DNA from: Parabacteroides sp. TM07-1AC
GTDB lineage: Bacteria > Bacteroidota > Bacteroidia > Bacteroidales > Tannerellaceae
Direction: 5' to 3'
Assembly: GCF_003480915.1 (NCBI RefSeq)
Contig: NZ_QUKD01000014.1
Span: forward strand, 62,001 to 126,000
Length of the DNA stretch: 64,000 bases
Under the pieces are notes generated by a model. That model was given only the letters and a program-made list of their open reading frames with translations, ran no database searches and was not told where the DNA came from. How positions within the stretch are numbered: the stretch's first letter is position 1; every line of letters starts with the position of its first letter. Position numbers and translations under genes: made by a program. This document shows positions 50,578-60,031 of this stretch, in pieces.

Positions 50578-51585
50578 ATGAAAAGGAACATTGCTATTGT
50601 AGCCGGAGGATACTCCTCTGAAATCGTTGTTTCATTAAAAAGTGCAGAAGGAATCTACTCTTTTATTGATAAAGACAAATATAATTTATATATTGCAATC
50701 GTTAAAAAGGACGAATGGGCAGTGAAACTTCCCGGAGGGGAATATACACCAATAGACAAGAATGATTTCAGTTTCCGCGAAGGCGGTGAAACTAAGCACT
50801 TTGACTTTGCTTATATCACCATTCACGGTACGCCAGGTGAAGACGGACGGCTGCAAGGCTATTTCGATATGATAGGTATGCCTTACTCTTCATGCGGTCA
50901 GTTGGTGAGTGCTCTTACCTTTAACAAGTTTGTTTGTAATAATTATCTACGTAGCTTCGGTGTCAGTATTTCCGATTCTATCCGCTTGTTCAGAGGACAG
51001 ACGGTGACGGAAGAAGAGGCTGTCAGCCGTCTGGGACTACCGATTTTTGTGAAACCCAACGATGGGGGAAGCAGTTTCGGTGTAACAAAGGTGAAAGAGG
51101 CTTCGCAGCTGCAACCGGCCATCGAGAAGGCTTTTGCCGAAGGCGATGAGGTATTGCTGGAGAGTTTTATGTCCGGCACGGAGGTAACCTGCGGTTGCTA
51201 TAAGGTAGGCGGTAGTCGGGGCATTGCCCGGAAGGAAGTTATCTTCCCGCTCACCGAAGTGGTTACGAAGAATGAGTTTTTTGATTTCGATGCGAAGTAC
51301 AACGGAGAGTCTGACGAGATTACTCCGGCACGTATCTCTCCCGAACTGACGGAGAAGGTACAACGCGAAGTATCAAAGATTTATGATATACTGGGCGCCA
51401 AAGGACTTATCCGGGTTGATTTTATTATCGAAGCAGACGGTGAACCGAAAATGCTCGAAGTAAATACGACACCAGGTATGACAGCTACCAGCTTTATCCC
51501 GCAGCAAGTTCGGGCTGCCGGATTGGATATCAAAGATGTCATGACTGACATTATTGAGAACGAACTACAAAAGGCAGGTAAATAA
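50578..51585 (+). CDS. ddl: D-alanine--D-alanine ligase
   Basis: Ddl makes the D-Ala-D-Ala end of the peptidoglycan stem peptide using ATP. The 335-residue ATP-grasp enzyme shows 'IAIVAGGYSSEIVVSLKSAE' at the start (the usual catalytic Glu region), 'ITIHGTPGEDGRLQGYFDMIGMPYSSCG', 'PIFVKPNDGGSSFGVTKV' (ATP loop), and 'LIRVDFIIEADGEPKMLEVNTTPGMTATSFIPQQVRAAG' with the magnesium ligands. Motifs and length are normal. It follows the rRNA synthase gene in the same operon. Confidence 0.96.
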   Translation: MKRNIAIVAGGYSSEIVVSLKSAEGIYSFIDKDKYNLYIAIVKKDEWAVKLPGGEYTPIDKNDFSFREGGETKHFDFAYITIHGTPGEDGRLQGYFDMIGMPYSSCGQLVSALTFNKFVCNNYLRSFGVSISDSIRLFRGQTVTEEEAVSRLGLPIFVKPNDGGSSFGVTKVKEASQLQPAIEKAFAEGDEVLLESFMSGTEVTCGCYKVGGSRGIARKEVIFPLTEVVTKNEFFDFDAKYNGESDEITPARISPELTEKVQREVSKIYDILGAKGLIRVDFIIEADGEPKMLEVNTTPGMTATSFIPQQVRAAGLDIKDVMTDIIENELQKAGK

Positions 51586-51596
51586 AATTAGAAGAT

Positions 51597-52757
51597 ATGG
51601 ATACAGAAGTTTCCTATAATTTTGACGACATTCGTCCGCTGAACAACGACGAGGTAAAGGATGCTATTGAGGCGCTCATTGCCAACGAAGATTTCGAGCG
51701 GGCCTTTCGGTATATCAAACCGGATGTGAATTGGAAGGAATTTTCCGAAACGATGCGTTCGTTTAAGACAAAGGAAGATTTCAAATCGAAACTGGCTTAC
51801 GAGGCAGTTATGAACGTGGCAAACAAGACAACTTTCTCTCTGACGATCTCCGGACGTAGCCGCCTTCCAAAAGACAAACAACCTTGCACATTTATTTCCA
51901 ATCACCGCGACATTGTATTGGATGCTTCTTTCCTGAATGTTATGTTGTATGATGTGGGTTATGGTATGACACAGGTTGCGATAGGCGATAACCTGATGAT
52001 CCGTCCGTGGATCGAGACATTGGTACGCCTGAACAACAGTTTCATCGTAAAGCGCGGGGTTTCTGTTCGCCAGATGCTGGATGTGAGCCGTACATTGTCT
52101 GCTTATATCCGTCATACGATCAACGAAACAAAAGAGTCTATCTGGATCGCACAGCGTGAAGGACGTGCCAAAGATTCGAATGACCGTACGCAGGGTAGTG
52201 TGCTGAAAATGTTGAACATGAGTGGTGATAAGGATATCGTTTCCAATTTAATGGAACTGAACATCTTTCCGGTTGCCATCTCTTACGAATATGATCCGTG
52301 CGACTTCTTGAAAGCGAAAGAGTTCCAGATGAAACGCGATGATCCTGAATTTGTGAAGAGTCAGCGCGATGACCTGCTGAGCATGGAGACTGGTATCCTG
52401 AATAACAAAGGCCGTGTTCATTTCACCCTGACCCAGCCGATCAACGACCAGTTGGCCGCTTTGGATAAGGATATGGAAAAGAACGAGCTGGTGGCTGCCA
52501 TCGCTTCTATTATCGACAAGGAAATCTATAAACATTACCGTTTCTACCCTTGTAATTATGTTGCATATGATATGTTGACGGGTACAAAACGTTTCAGTGG
52601 CAATTACGGGCAGAGAGATAAAAAACATTTTGAGGAGTATTTGCAGGGACAGTTGGATAAGATCGTCCTGCCGAATAAAGACGAGGCTTTCCTGCGCACC
52701 AAGATGTTGGAAATGTATACCAACCCATTGAAGAATCACCTGGCTAATCAGGAATAA
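51597..52757 (+). CDS. 1-acyl-sn-glycerol-3-phosphate acyltransferase-like protein
   Basis: The 386-residue protein is of the PlsC-like type seen in Bacteroidetes. The acyltransferase block starts with 'TFISNHRDIVLDASFLNVML' (about 99-118), a variant with five residues between His and Asp instead of four. It continues with 'NNSFIVKRGVSVRQML' and 'ESIWIAQREGRAKDSNDRTQGSVLKML', equivalent to the phosphate-binding EGTR block, and 'NIFPVAISYEYDPCDF'. No transmembrane helix is obvious. It probably acylates lysophosphatidate or another glycerolipid at the membrane. Last gene of the operon that begins with the PASTA protein, 11 bp after ddl. Confidence 0.85.
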   Translation: MDTEVSYNFDDIRPLNNDEVKDAIEALIANEDFERAFRYIKPDVNWKEFSETMRSFKTKEDFKSKLAYEAVMNVANKTTFSLTISGRSRLPKDKQPCTFISNHRDIVLDASFLNVMLYDVGYGMTQVAIGDNLMIRPWIETLVRLNNSFIVKRGVSVRQMLDVSRTLSAYIRHTINETKESIWIAQREGRAKDSNDRTQGSVLKMLNMSGDKDIVSNLMELNIFPVAISYEYDPCDFLKAKEFQMKRDDPEFVKSQRDDLLSMETGILNNKGRVHFTLTQPINDQLAALDKDMEKNELVAAIASIIDKEIYKHYRFYPCNYVAYDMLTGTKRFSGNYGQRDKKHFEEYLQGQLDKIVLPNKDEAFLRTKMLEMYTNPLKNHLANQE

Positions 52758-52780
52758 GATATATATAAATCATTACATAA

Positions 52781-52822
52781 AAAGCCCCGTTACCGGTCGG
52801 ATGACTGTGGTAACGGGGCTTT
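52781..52822. terminator. Strong bidirectional terminator
   Basis: AAAGCCCCGTTACC (52781-52794) and GGTAACGGGGCTTT (52809-52822) are perfect 14-base arms with A/T ends on both sides. It separates the plus-strand acyltransferase from the minus-strand secreted protein. Confidence 0.9.
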
Positions 52823-52841
52823 CTAATTACTTAATTACTTC

Positions 52842-54671
52842 CTATAGACTAACTTTCTTTACGTATTGTTTGTCGTTGATGGTCAGAACAACAACGTAGA
52901 TACCTTCTGTCAGCGGGATGCGGGTAGTTGTTTCGATTGCTTGGCTGCAAACGATGCGGCCCATCAGGTCGTAAATTTTGATGGCTCCTACCTCGTTTTC
53001 CGGGTTGACGACAACGGTTTTGTCTTCCGTATAGATCATGTAGTCCGGGGCGGAGATGGATTCGTTAGCTGTCGGGCAATCGAATGTAACGACAACGATG
53101 GAGTCGGCTTGTACGTTTGTGAAGATGTACTGTTCAGGTTTGCCGATACTCTTCAGAACCTTTTCCTGTTCTTTTTCGTCTTCCATCTTCGGCCCGATCT
53201 TCACGTCTGTGATGACGCAATTCTTTTTGCTCGGATAGAAGTTGAAATCGTGGTTGCTGCCTTCGGTTACGCGGACGCTGGTCGGTGAGGCTGTACCCTC
53301 TTTGGTGTTGATCACTTTGGATGTCAGCGTATAAACAGGTACGGCGATGTTGGAGAATACGACATCCACGATGGTATTTGCCTGAATGTTCTTCAGCTTA
53401 TATTCATTGACAGCTCCCACGCTATTACCGTTGATACGTACATCGACAATCTGCTGGCCTTGTGCGGGATCGATCTTGAAGGTGATGTTTTCTCTTCTGT
53501 TGGCGCCTGTAGTACCCGGTGTGACGGTACCCAAACCTGTTTTACGAACCAGGATGGTGAAGTCTTTCTTGATGTTACCGTTCCACCATTTTTCCCATCC
53601 TGGATAGTTGGAATCCATCCAATCTTCAAACTCATCGTCGAAGTCCCAATCAAGGTAATCCCAGCTTGGGCAGTCGCAACTACCGCCACCGCTGCTGCCA
53701 CCTGAACTTGTATTACTGTTGAAGAATACGGCAAGGATGCGAGTGTTGGACTTGACGGTGTATTTTTTATCTGTACTTCTTGTCAAGTCTTTATTACCTG
53801 CTAAGAGAAGAGCCAGTTGGTAATATGTACTATTGGATTTAGCATTGATGGTGATTTCAGTACCTTTTGTTACAGTCCCTCCGCTTGTGATTGGAATTCC
53901 ATTAGCTGTTACTGTCAACTTTCCACCTGCCGGTTGGTCGAATGTAATAACACAATCACCGTCGGGAGCAATTGGATGATTGGGATCGTCTGTTACGTCT
54001 TCAAAGGTGAGTGTTTCTTTGCTGTGACTGGAGATACTGATAGAGGCGGTTGCATAGACCTTTTTAGCGTCATCTGTTGTAAAGTAGATAGGTTCTGAAA
54101 CCTGAGAAGCCGGTATCCAGAAACAGATGGCATCGTCGGTAGTCGAGTAGTTTGTTAACTCTGTGTTTCCTTTGTAGAATTTAACTTCGGTAAGGTCTAC
54201 ATCTGTCTCTGCCAATACGCGATATAACTCTTCTCCTTTGTAATCTTTCTTGAATGCTGTCTGACCCAGGTTTACATCTTTCCCTACAAACAGTTTGTTG
54301 AAGTCGCTTACGTTGAAAGAGCCGACCATAGCACCATTGGTGATTGTCAGTTTGGCAACATCTTCATCCAACTTGAAGCCGGCATATTCATTACCGGTCA
54401 AAGCCAATCCATTTAAGTCTAATACAATGGCCTTGTCTACTGTCAATTCCTCTTCTAAAGGAAGGCTTACCAATAGACTGATAGTTTGATCTTTAGTAGC
54501 TGTTGCAAAAGCCTCTTTCAGGGATTTGTATTTTTCGGTTCCTATTATTTCTGCAACGAAGTTACCGGGACCTTCACCTTCGCCCGGATCTACAAGATCC
54601 TGTGCCCATCCGCATACCGGCATCCAAAGGAGAGCCAGCAGGATGAATAATATGTTTGATTTTATTTTCAT
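52842..54671 (-). CDS. Secreted repeat protein with InlB-B-like domains and a C-terminal sorting-type domain
   Basis: The 609-residue protein has a signal peptide (about 1-24). A first module (about 40-130) matches modules of the giant protein upstream ('YKSLKEAFATATKDQTISLL', 'IVLDLNGLALTG'). Then come three divergent InlB B-repeat-like domains (about 230-300, 370-440 and 445-530), interrupted by a Gly/Ser linker and a Trp/Asp-rich stretch (about 320-370, with C-D-C). The C-terminal about 75 residues ('IKIYDLMGRIVC...EGIYVVVLTINDKQYVKKVSL') resemble a type IX secretion sorting domain or DUF6383-like domain. The open frame extends to 54722, but ATG 54671 gives the signal peptide. It is probably exposed on the surface; function unknown. 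Confidence 0.75.
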   Translation of the reverse strand: MKIKSNILFILLALLWMPVCGWAQDLVDPGEGEGPGNFVAEIIGTEKYKSLKEAFATATKDQTISLLVSLPLEEELTVDKAIVLDLNGLALTGNEYAGFKLDEDVAKLTITNGAMVGSFNVSDFNKLFVGKDVNLGQTAFKKDYKGEELYRVLAETDVDLTEVKFYKGNTELTNYSTTDDAICFWIPASQVSEPIYFTTDDAKKVYATASISISSHSKETLTFEDVTDDPNHPIAPDGDCVITFDQPAGGKLTVTANGIPITSGGTVTKGTEITINAKSNSTYYQLALLLAGNKDLTRSTDKKYTVKSNTRILAVFFNSNTSSGGSSGGGSCDCPSWDYLDWDFDDEFEDWMDSNYPGWEKWWNGNIKKDFTILVRKTGLGTVTPGTTGANRRENITFKIDPAQGQQIVDVRINGNSVGAVNEYKLKNIQANTIVDVVFSNIAVPVYTLTSKVINTKEGTASPTSVRVTEGSNHDFNFYPSKKNCVITDVKIGPKMEDEKEQEKVLKSIGKPEQYIFTNVQADSIVVVTFDCPTANESISAPDYMIYTEDKTVVVNPENEVGAIKIYDLMGRIVCSQAIETTTRIPLTEGIYVVVLTINDKQYVKKVSL

Positions 54672-54688
54672 ATTCTTTAGTGTTAAGT

Positions 54689-54726
54689 GAATATGTCGAG
54701 GAGTATGACAGCTCCTCAACATATTC
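54689..54726 (-). repeat. Intergenic hairpin between the two secreted-protein genes
   Basis: The 15-bp arms at 54689-54703 and 54712-54726 pair with one mismatch around an 8-nt loop. There is no T-run on the minus strand, so read-through or RNA processing between the two genes is more likely than termination. Confidence 0.6.
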
Positions 54727-54741
54727 TGTTAGTATTGTTTA

Positions 54742-57700
54742 TTACTTTACGATTACCTTTTGGTTGTTGATGATGTAGATTCCTGCGCCTACTTCGTATG
54801 AAGAATCGCCTGCAGGGATTTCACCACTGAACTTCACTGTACCCTTCAGGTCGCAGATTACCACCTGTACCGGCGTTTCGGTAGTCAGGATGATGCGTCC
54901 TGCTTCTGTACGGATTTGCAGTTCGTCTTCCGCAATCTCGATTTCCTCATTGGCTGTCGGAGTAGAGCGGAGGCTGAAGCGGGCAACGTTTTGGGTTGTT
55001 GCTGCGTCTGCAAGTAGGTAGCCGCTGAATGGGGCGATTGTTCCATTTGTAGATGCGCCTGTTCCGGCACCTTCTTCATCTGCTTTAGTAGTTGTTGTAG
55101 GAGTAACACGTTCGAAGTTCTTTCCCTCTGCGTCCAGCTTGTAGAATGCTTTTGTTAAAGTAACGTCATTTAATGTACCGTTAGCATACGCTACGAAGCC
55201 GCTAACCGGATCCGGATTCAATTCCTGATTGCGTTTCAACATCTGGTTCGGACCAGAGATGAAAGTGACAGTCATATTTGCCGGAGTCTTCATCACATAC
55301 ACCTTGTTGGCTGTCATTTCGCTATTAACCACGTCGCTTGTCGAGCCGTCGCTCTTGATAGTGTGCAGCCAGAACTCGCCGGAAGTGCCCGGGTTGGCGG
55401 CTGGGCTGATGGAAACGACTTTTCCGCTATTGTTTGTTGTCGTAATGTCCGTAGCTGTGTAAGGCAGGGCGATTAATGACCACTGTTTTGTAGTGAATGT
55501 ACGAATGTAGCGAATGCCGTCGGTAGCGGTTGCTTTACCAGCTTCAGTATTAACTTTACCACCTTCGTAGATGGTTAAACGGTGGATTGTGTTTCCTTGC
55601 TCATTTTTAGGAACTGTCCATGTTTGAGTTGTAGGAACTACGATATTACAGTCTTTTATATTGTCCCAGTTATTTCCCTGCTCCGTACTACCGATAGTAA
55701 CAACTTTATAAATCGTTACTGTTGTATTATGGTTTGCCAGGCCTGCAGGGATGGTGTATAGGCTTGTTGCTGGGTTGCCTATCTCAACATCTGTATCGCG
55801 CTCCGGAGTTTCTACCCAATTGTTGTCGTAGTCATCATTGCCTCTTGCTATCAAACGATAAACTGTTTTGATACCTTCAGCTGTATGTTGCAAAACAACA
55901 CCACCGATAGTAACATTCTCATCTACTATAACATCCCCATTACCTGAGATGTTGATAACGCCTGTCAGGGTACTATTAGTCTGCTTGTTGTTATTAGAGA
56001 TGGTTAGAGTATTATCTTTGTTCGTAACCTTGAAACCACCCTGTGTAAATGTCAGGTCGTGACCGTTCAGGTCAATGGCATAGTCTTTGGTAATTTCGAA
56101 TGTAGCTTGAGATTGGATGTTTTCCTGAAGTGCAATAACAATCTTATCACCAGTAGCAGTATTTGCCGCGTTTATCGCAGCAGATAGTGTTCTGTAAGGA
56201 CTTGGGGTACCTGTGTCTACAGTTACTGTTGCTACAATTCCGCCTTTAACTAATTGTGTATAACCATTCGAATGAGCTACGATAGCCAATTCACCACCAG
56301 GGACGGTAAGGCCGTTTTCGGCATTCTGACTTTCGCCATAAACCACGAATTCTTGCGGATACATGGATTCAACGAGCCATAGGCAGGCAACGCCTGTTGT
56401 TTGACTGTTTTCAGTTAATTGTTGTCCAACAGTGAAACCAACTTTCTGATCGGCAAATTCGTAAGTATATGTATTGCCCTTTTCTAATCCCTTCACCAGT
56501 AATCTGCGTACGTTCTTATACGGCTCTTCTCCTAGGGTTGGATTAATCATATCCACATGTACGCCCTCCATGTGTACGTCCTTGCCGATATACACGTTTT
56601 GAGAAACGACGATGTCACCGTTGATGGTGGCGTGTTTGTCGCTGCCACTGTCGGTGCCTTTGTTTGTTATCAACATGAAGTTTTGCTCCTCCGTTTTAAA
56701 CGTTACATTGTGGCAAGTAAGCGTGTTACCGTTCAGGTCGATGGTTACTTGGCTGCCGTTAACCTCACAAGTCGTATTCGATTCGGAATGTGTAGTGAAT
56801 AGGGCGACTGTGTAGTTTTGATTTTCTTCCATTGCTTCAAATGCTTTTTCCAAAGAAATGAAAGAGCCAATTTTGTTGTTTGCATCTATTTTATCACCTG
56901 GATACAAACCGATATTAGCCGGAGCGATATTGTCATCGTTCTCTGCAACTGCGCTGAATATGATTTCCTCAGGAGAAGAAGTCTGATCCGCAGAACTGAA
57001 TTTCACTTTACCGCCTAGAGTAGCTTTTGGCATCCACAAGTGGATTTCACCGTTTTTGTCGCTGGTTACTTTTCCGGATAGAGGAGTAGTTCCACCTTCT
57101 GGTATATATTCATAGTTGTACGGAATATAGTAGTCTTTTACTTTGAATGAAACACGGTATAAATTCTTGGAGTTTGGGAGTGTTCCATCTGTAAAACGGG
57201 CATTATTATTCTTTGCAAACTTCGCTCTCACACTACCTCCTTTATAAGTTGCAGTAACGTTTTGAATAGGGTCTTCTGCATTGTCCTGGATATAAGCAAG
57301 CAGTGTGCCGCTTTCTACCTCTAATTTACCTGTACCACTACTACTACTTGAGCCTGAAATACTTTTGCTGATACTAAAGAATCTCAACGCATTAGCTGTA
57401 GCCGGAGTTTCTTCCGACTGGTTGAATTTAAGCGTGCTACCGTCACCAATTTCAATTGTACCGATGCTGTTGATACCGGAGGTTTTGATGTCGGCTGTCT
57501 GGTTGCCTGTTACTACCAGCTTGGTTGAAATTTTATTCTCACCAACCATTCCATCCGTTGTCTGCAAACTTGTGTAGATGTCTTTCAGGAGGACGTGAAC
57601 GTTGCCGTTAACTGTTAGGATGTTTGCTGTAGTATACTTGTCTTCGGCTACTGTTACGATTTCGGCAGGATCTGTTTCTGTGCCATAACCGGTAACTTCG

Positions 57701-59949
57701 TAGTCGTCTGCATACGATACTTTATCAGTTCCAACTGTGATGTTGTAACTATTCAAGTCGAACAATGGAATAAGCGAGTAATTTTTTGTTTCATCATCCT
57801 TAATTTGCGCAAAGATAGTACCTTGCTCATCTTTAACCGGTCCGATTGCATCGTTGGTTGTAGGTATCCAAATACAGTATTTATTTGTATTATTGTTAGT
57901 CGCATTCACTTTTGCACCGTTTATGTCGTAAGTGATGACTTTCGGCATACTTTGTCCCTTTTTTATATTCGTTGATGCTTGTCGAGCCTCAACTTTATAG
58001 CCTTCGATATGAGGTTCTATATTTGCTAGCTCTGTATAAACTATACCTTCAATCCGATAGGAGCCGGTGATAGCACCATTATTACCGTGGTCAGTAGCAT
58101 TTGTATTAACAATTTCATCTTTTATTACGAGTGTACCTAAACCACTGGAGATTAACGGAAGCTTACCCTCTGAGTCTGTGTGTCCGCTGATGCTTAATTG
58201 CCATCCATTTAGGTTGAGGGTGAAAGTCTGATTTACAGTGATAGTCCAGTTTCCTTGGTTATCTTTAGGTTCAGCTGATCCTCCATTTACTGCCTTATAA
58301 TTATCTGTGAAGTAGATGGTTTCACCATCCTTAACATCTTTGAATGCTAAAGATAATGTTTGGTATCTCTTTATTTCGTCATTCCTGTTGATACAAATAA
58401 CAGGATCTGCGGCATAGAGTTCTTGATAATGATCTGTCTGGGTAGTAATCTCACGTGTAATATTATTACTTTTTATTTGAAACTTTGTTTGTTTCGGCAA
58501 CCATGCATAAATGAGCATTTCTTCAGTATCTAAAGTCTGAGGATAGTTAACCGGATTTGTGCCGCTCTCGTCATAAATCCGGATATCACTTTTTTCTTCT
58601 AAATCAGTATTTCTATAGTTGATTATGCAATAGTAAACATCCGTGTCGTTAAACTTTGCCGCACTTCCAAGAAAACAACTTTCATTCAGAACTTTTTCCC
58701 CTAACCTCACATCATTGTTAACCTTGATTTGATAAGGACTAGGGATAGTGATGTTTTTCAACCAGATTGTATGATTATTACCATCTAGTTCGAGTCCTTC
58801 CTCTGTGGCAATATACATTATTTTGTGATCATCAACACCCTTTATTATGATATCACTTAATGAAGCCTGTAATTGACCGCTATGGGGATACTGAGATACA
58901 TTAAGGTTGTAAGTTCCTTGTTGTATATCTTTTATTTGAGCATAATAATTACCACTACTAGTAGCAGCCCCTGCATAAACTTTTGGCATTTGAGTACCAT
59001 CACTATTCCTTAAAGCAAAAGGCAGTTTCTCATTATCCGTTTCTAATTCCCCATAATAATTCATATTACTACTAGGAACTAATAAAGTAAACTTATCGCT
59101 GGTTGCTTTTGTAATGAATTTTTGAGTTCCTATTTCTCCATGAACATAATCGTTATAGAGTTCAGATGGGGTAAATTGGCTAAAATCAACATTGATTTGC
59201 ATAGGATTATTTGTTCCAAGTTTTGTTCCAATCTGTCTCAATGCCTCATCCCCTGCTGATGCGAAATTCTCGATTTTCCAATTATCAGGGTGTTTAGGAT
59301 TCTCGGCATTGTTGTAAGAGAAATAAGCTCCATCTTTCAAGGTGACAATTGCATTATTCATGTTAACAGCAGGACTGTGGGGGGGGGCTTCAGTTCCACT
59401 CTGTGCAACAACAGCCACAGGACCTGTTATTGTTAAATTACAATTACCTTCAAGTCTGAGACCTTCCTTGTTTGTGACAGTATTCCCAGCTACCAAATAA
59501 AGGTAAGAAGGAGTGTTTTTATGATCTTTATCCCAATATGCAATTGTGAGGTTAGATAAATTCTTGGTACCTATGGCAGGCCAAGAGCCTGTCTCTCCTA
59601 TACCTGTTATGTGAGTTCCATGTAATTTGTTCTCTCCCGCTATATGCAGTGTTACGTTTCCTGTTGTTTCAATCCGTATTTGACCATCAGTAGTTCCTGC
59701 TAAATAATAGTCACCGCCTTGCGTGATTTTGACATTTTTTATATTCCCAGACCACGGAGTGTCGGAACTTGTCCCATTTCCCTCAGCCCAAGCCCCTACC
59801 GGCATCACGATTGCCATGAGGCAAATCAGCAGCCTCCAGAGCTTTGACGAGTTAGAACTTTTGCGGGAGAATCGTTGTTTCCCCACATCTTTGATTGTTG
59901 TGCCACCGGTTGAGATATCCGGGGCGAATGCTTTGTAATTCTGTTTCAT
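54742..59949 (-). CDS. Giant secreted repeat protein (beta-helix-like modules)
   Basis: The 1735-residue protein has a polar N-terminal extension of about 35 residues before the hydrophobic signal core 'LWRLLICLMAIVMPVGAWA'. The body is Thr/Asn/Gly-rich beta structure. A recurring module of about 110 residues is visible near residues 525, 1030 and 1250, each with a 'Y-x-(S/T)-L-x-x-A' helix, a 'I-D-L-N-G-x-x-L-T' turn and an 'L-x-I-x-N/K' strand, as in right-handed beta-helix or adhesin passenger domains. Residues about 1480-1620 look like a carbohydrate-binding or adhesin domain. The last about 80 residues ('VQVVICDLKGTVKFSGEIPAG...GIYIINNQKVIVK') are a sorting-type beta-sandwich. Likely exposed on the surface; partner unknown. 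Confidence 0.75.
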   Translation of the reverse strand: MKQNYKAFAPDISTGGTTIKDVGKQRFSRKSSNSSKLWRLLICLMAIVMPVGAWAEGNGTSSDTPWSGNIKNVKITQGGDYYLAGTTDGQIRIETTGNVTLHIAGENKLHGTHITGIGETGSWPAIGTKNLSNLTIAYWDKDHKNTPSYLYLVAGNTVTNKEGLRLEGNCNLTITGPVAVVAQSGTEAPPHSPAVNMNNAIVTLKDGAYFSYNNAENPKHPDNWKIENFASAGDEALRQIGTKLGTNNPMQINVDFSQFTPSELYNDYVHGEIGTQKFITKATSDKFTLLVPSSNMNYYGELETDNEKLPFALRNSDGTQMPKVYAGAATSSGNYYAQIKDIQQGTYNLNVSQYPHSGQLQASLSDIIIKGVDDHKIMYIATEEGLELDGNNHTIWLKNITIPSPYQIKVNNDVRLGEKVLNESCFLGSAAKFNDTDVYYCIINYRNTDLEEKSDIRIYDESGTNPVNYPQTLDTEEMLIYAWLPKQTKFQIKSNNITREITTQTDHYQELYAADPVICINRNDEIKRYQTLSLAFKDVKDGETIYFTDNYKAVNGGSAEPKDNQGNWTITVNQTFTLNLNGWQLSISGHTDSEGKLPLISSGLGTLVIKDEIVNTNATDHGNNGAITGSYRIEGIVYTELANIEPHIEGYKVEARQASTNIKKGQSMPKVITYDINGAKVNATNNNTNKYCIWIPTTNDAIGPVKDEQGTIFAQIKDDETKNYSLIPLFDLNSYNITVGTDKVSYADDYEVTGYGTETDPAEIVTVAEDKYTTANILTVNGNVHVLLKDIYTSLQTTDGMVGENKISTKLVVTGNQTADIKTSGINSIGTIEIGDGSTLKFNQSEETPATANALRFFSISKSISGSSSSSGTGKLEVESGTLLAYIQDNAEDPIQNVTATYKGGSVRAKFAKNNNARFTDGTLPNSKNLYRVSFKVKDYYIPYNYEYIPEGGTTPLSGKVTSDKNGEIHLWMPKATLGGKVKFSSADQTSSPEEIIFSAVAENDDNIAPANIGLYPGDKIDANNKIGSFISLEKAFEAMEENQNYTVALFTTHSESNTTCEVNGSQVTIDLNGNTLTCHNVTFKTEEQNFMLITNKGTDSGSDKHATINGDIVVSQNVYIGKDVHMEGVHVDMINPTLGEEPYKNVRRLLVKGLEKGNTYTYEFADQKVGFTVGQQLTENSQTTGVACLWLVESMYPQEFVVYGESQNAENGLTVPGGELAIVAHSNGYTQLVKGGIVATVTVDTGTPSPYRTLSAAINAANTATGDKIVIALQENIQSQATFEITKDYAIDLNGHDLTFTQGGFKVTNKDNTLTISNNNKQTNSTLTGVINISGNGDVIVDENVTIGGVVLQHTAEGIKTVYRLIARGNDDYDNNWVETPERDTDVEIGNPATSLYTIPAGLANHNTTVTIYKVVTIGSTEQGNNWDNIKDCNIVVPTTQTWTVPKNEQGNTIHRLTIYEGGKVNTEAGKATATDGIRYIRTFTTKQWSLIALPYTATDITTTNNSGKVVSISPAANPGTSGEFWLHTIKSDGSTSDVVNSEMTANKVYVMKTPANMTVTFISGPNQMLKRNQELNPDPVSGFVAYANGTLNDVTLTKAFYKLDAEGKNFERVTPTTTTKADEEGAGTGASTNGTIAPFSGYLLADAATTQNVARFSLRSTPTANEEIEIAEDELQIRTEAGRIILTTETPVQVVICDLKGTVKFSGEIPAGDSSYEVGAGIYIINNQKVIVK

Positions 59950-60031
59950 ATTAATACTTGTTTAGTGTTTGTATAAGCTTTCTTTGAGTTTGGTTCGCCT
60001 TTTGCCTGTGCTCCTTAGGCAGGGAAAGGGG

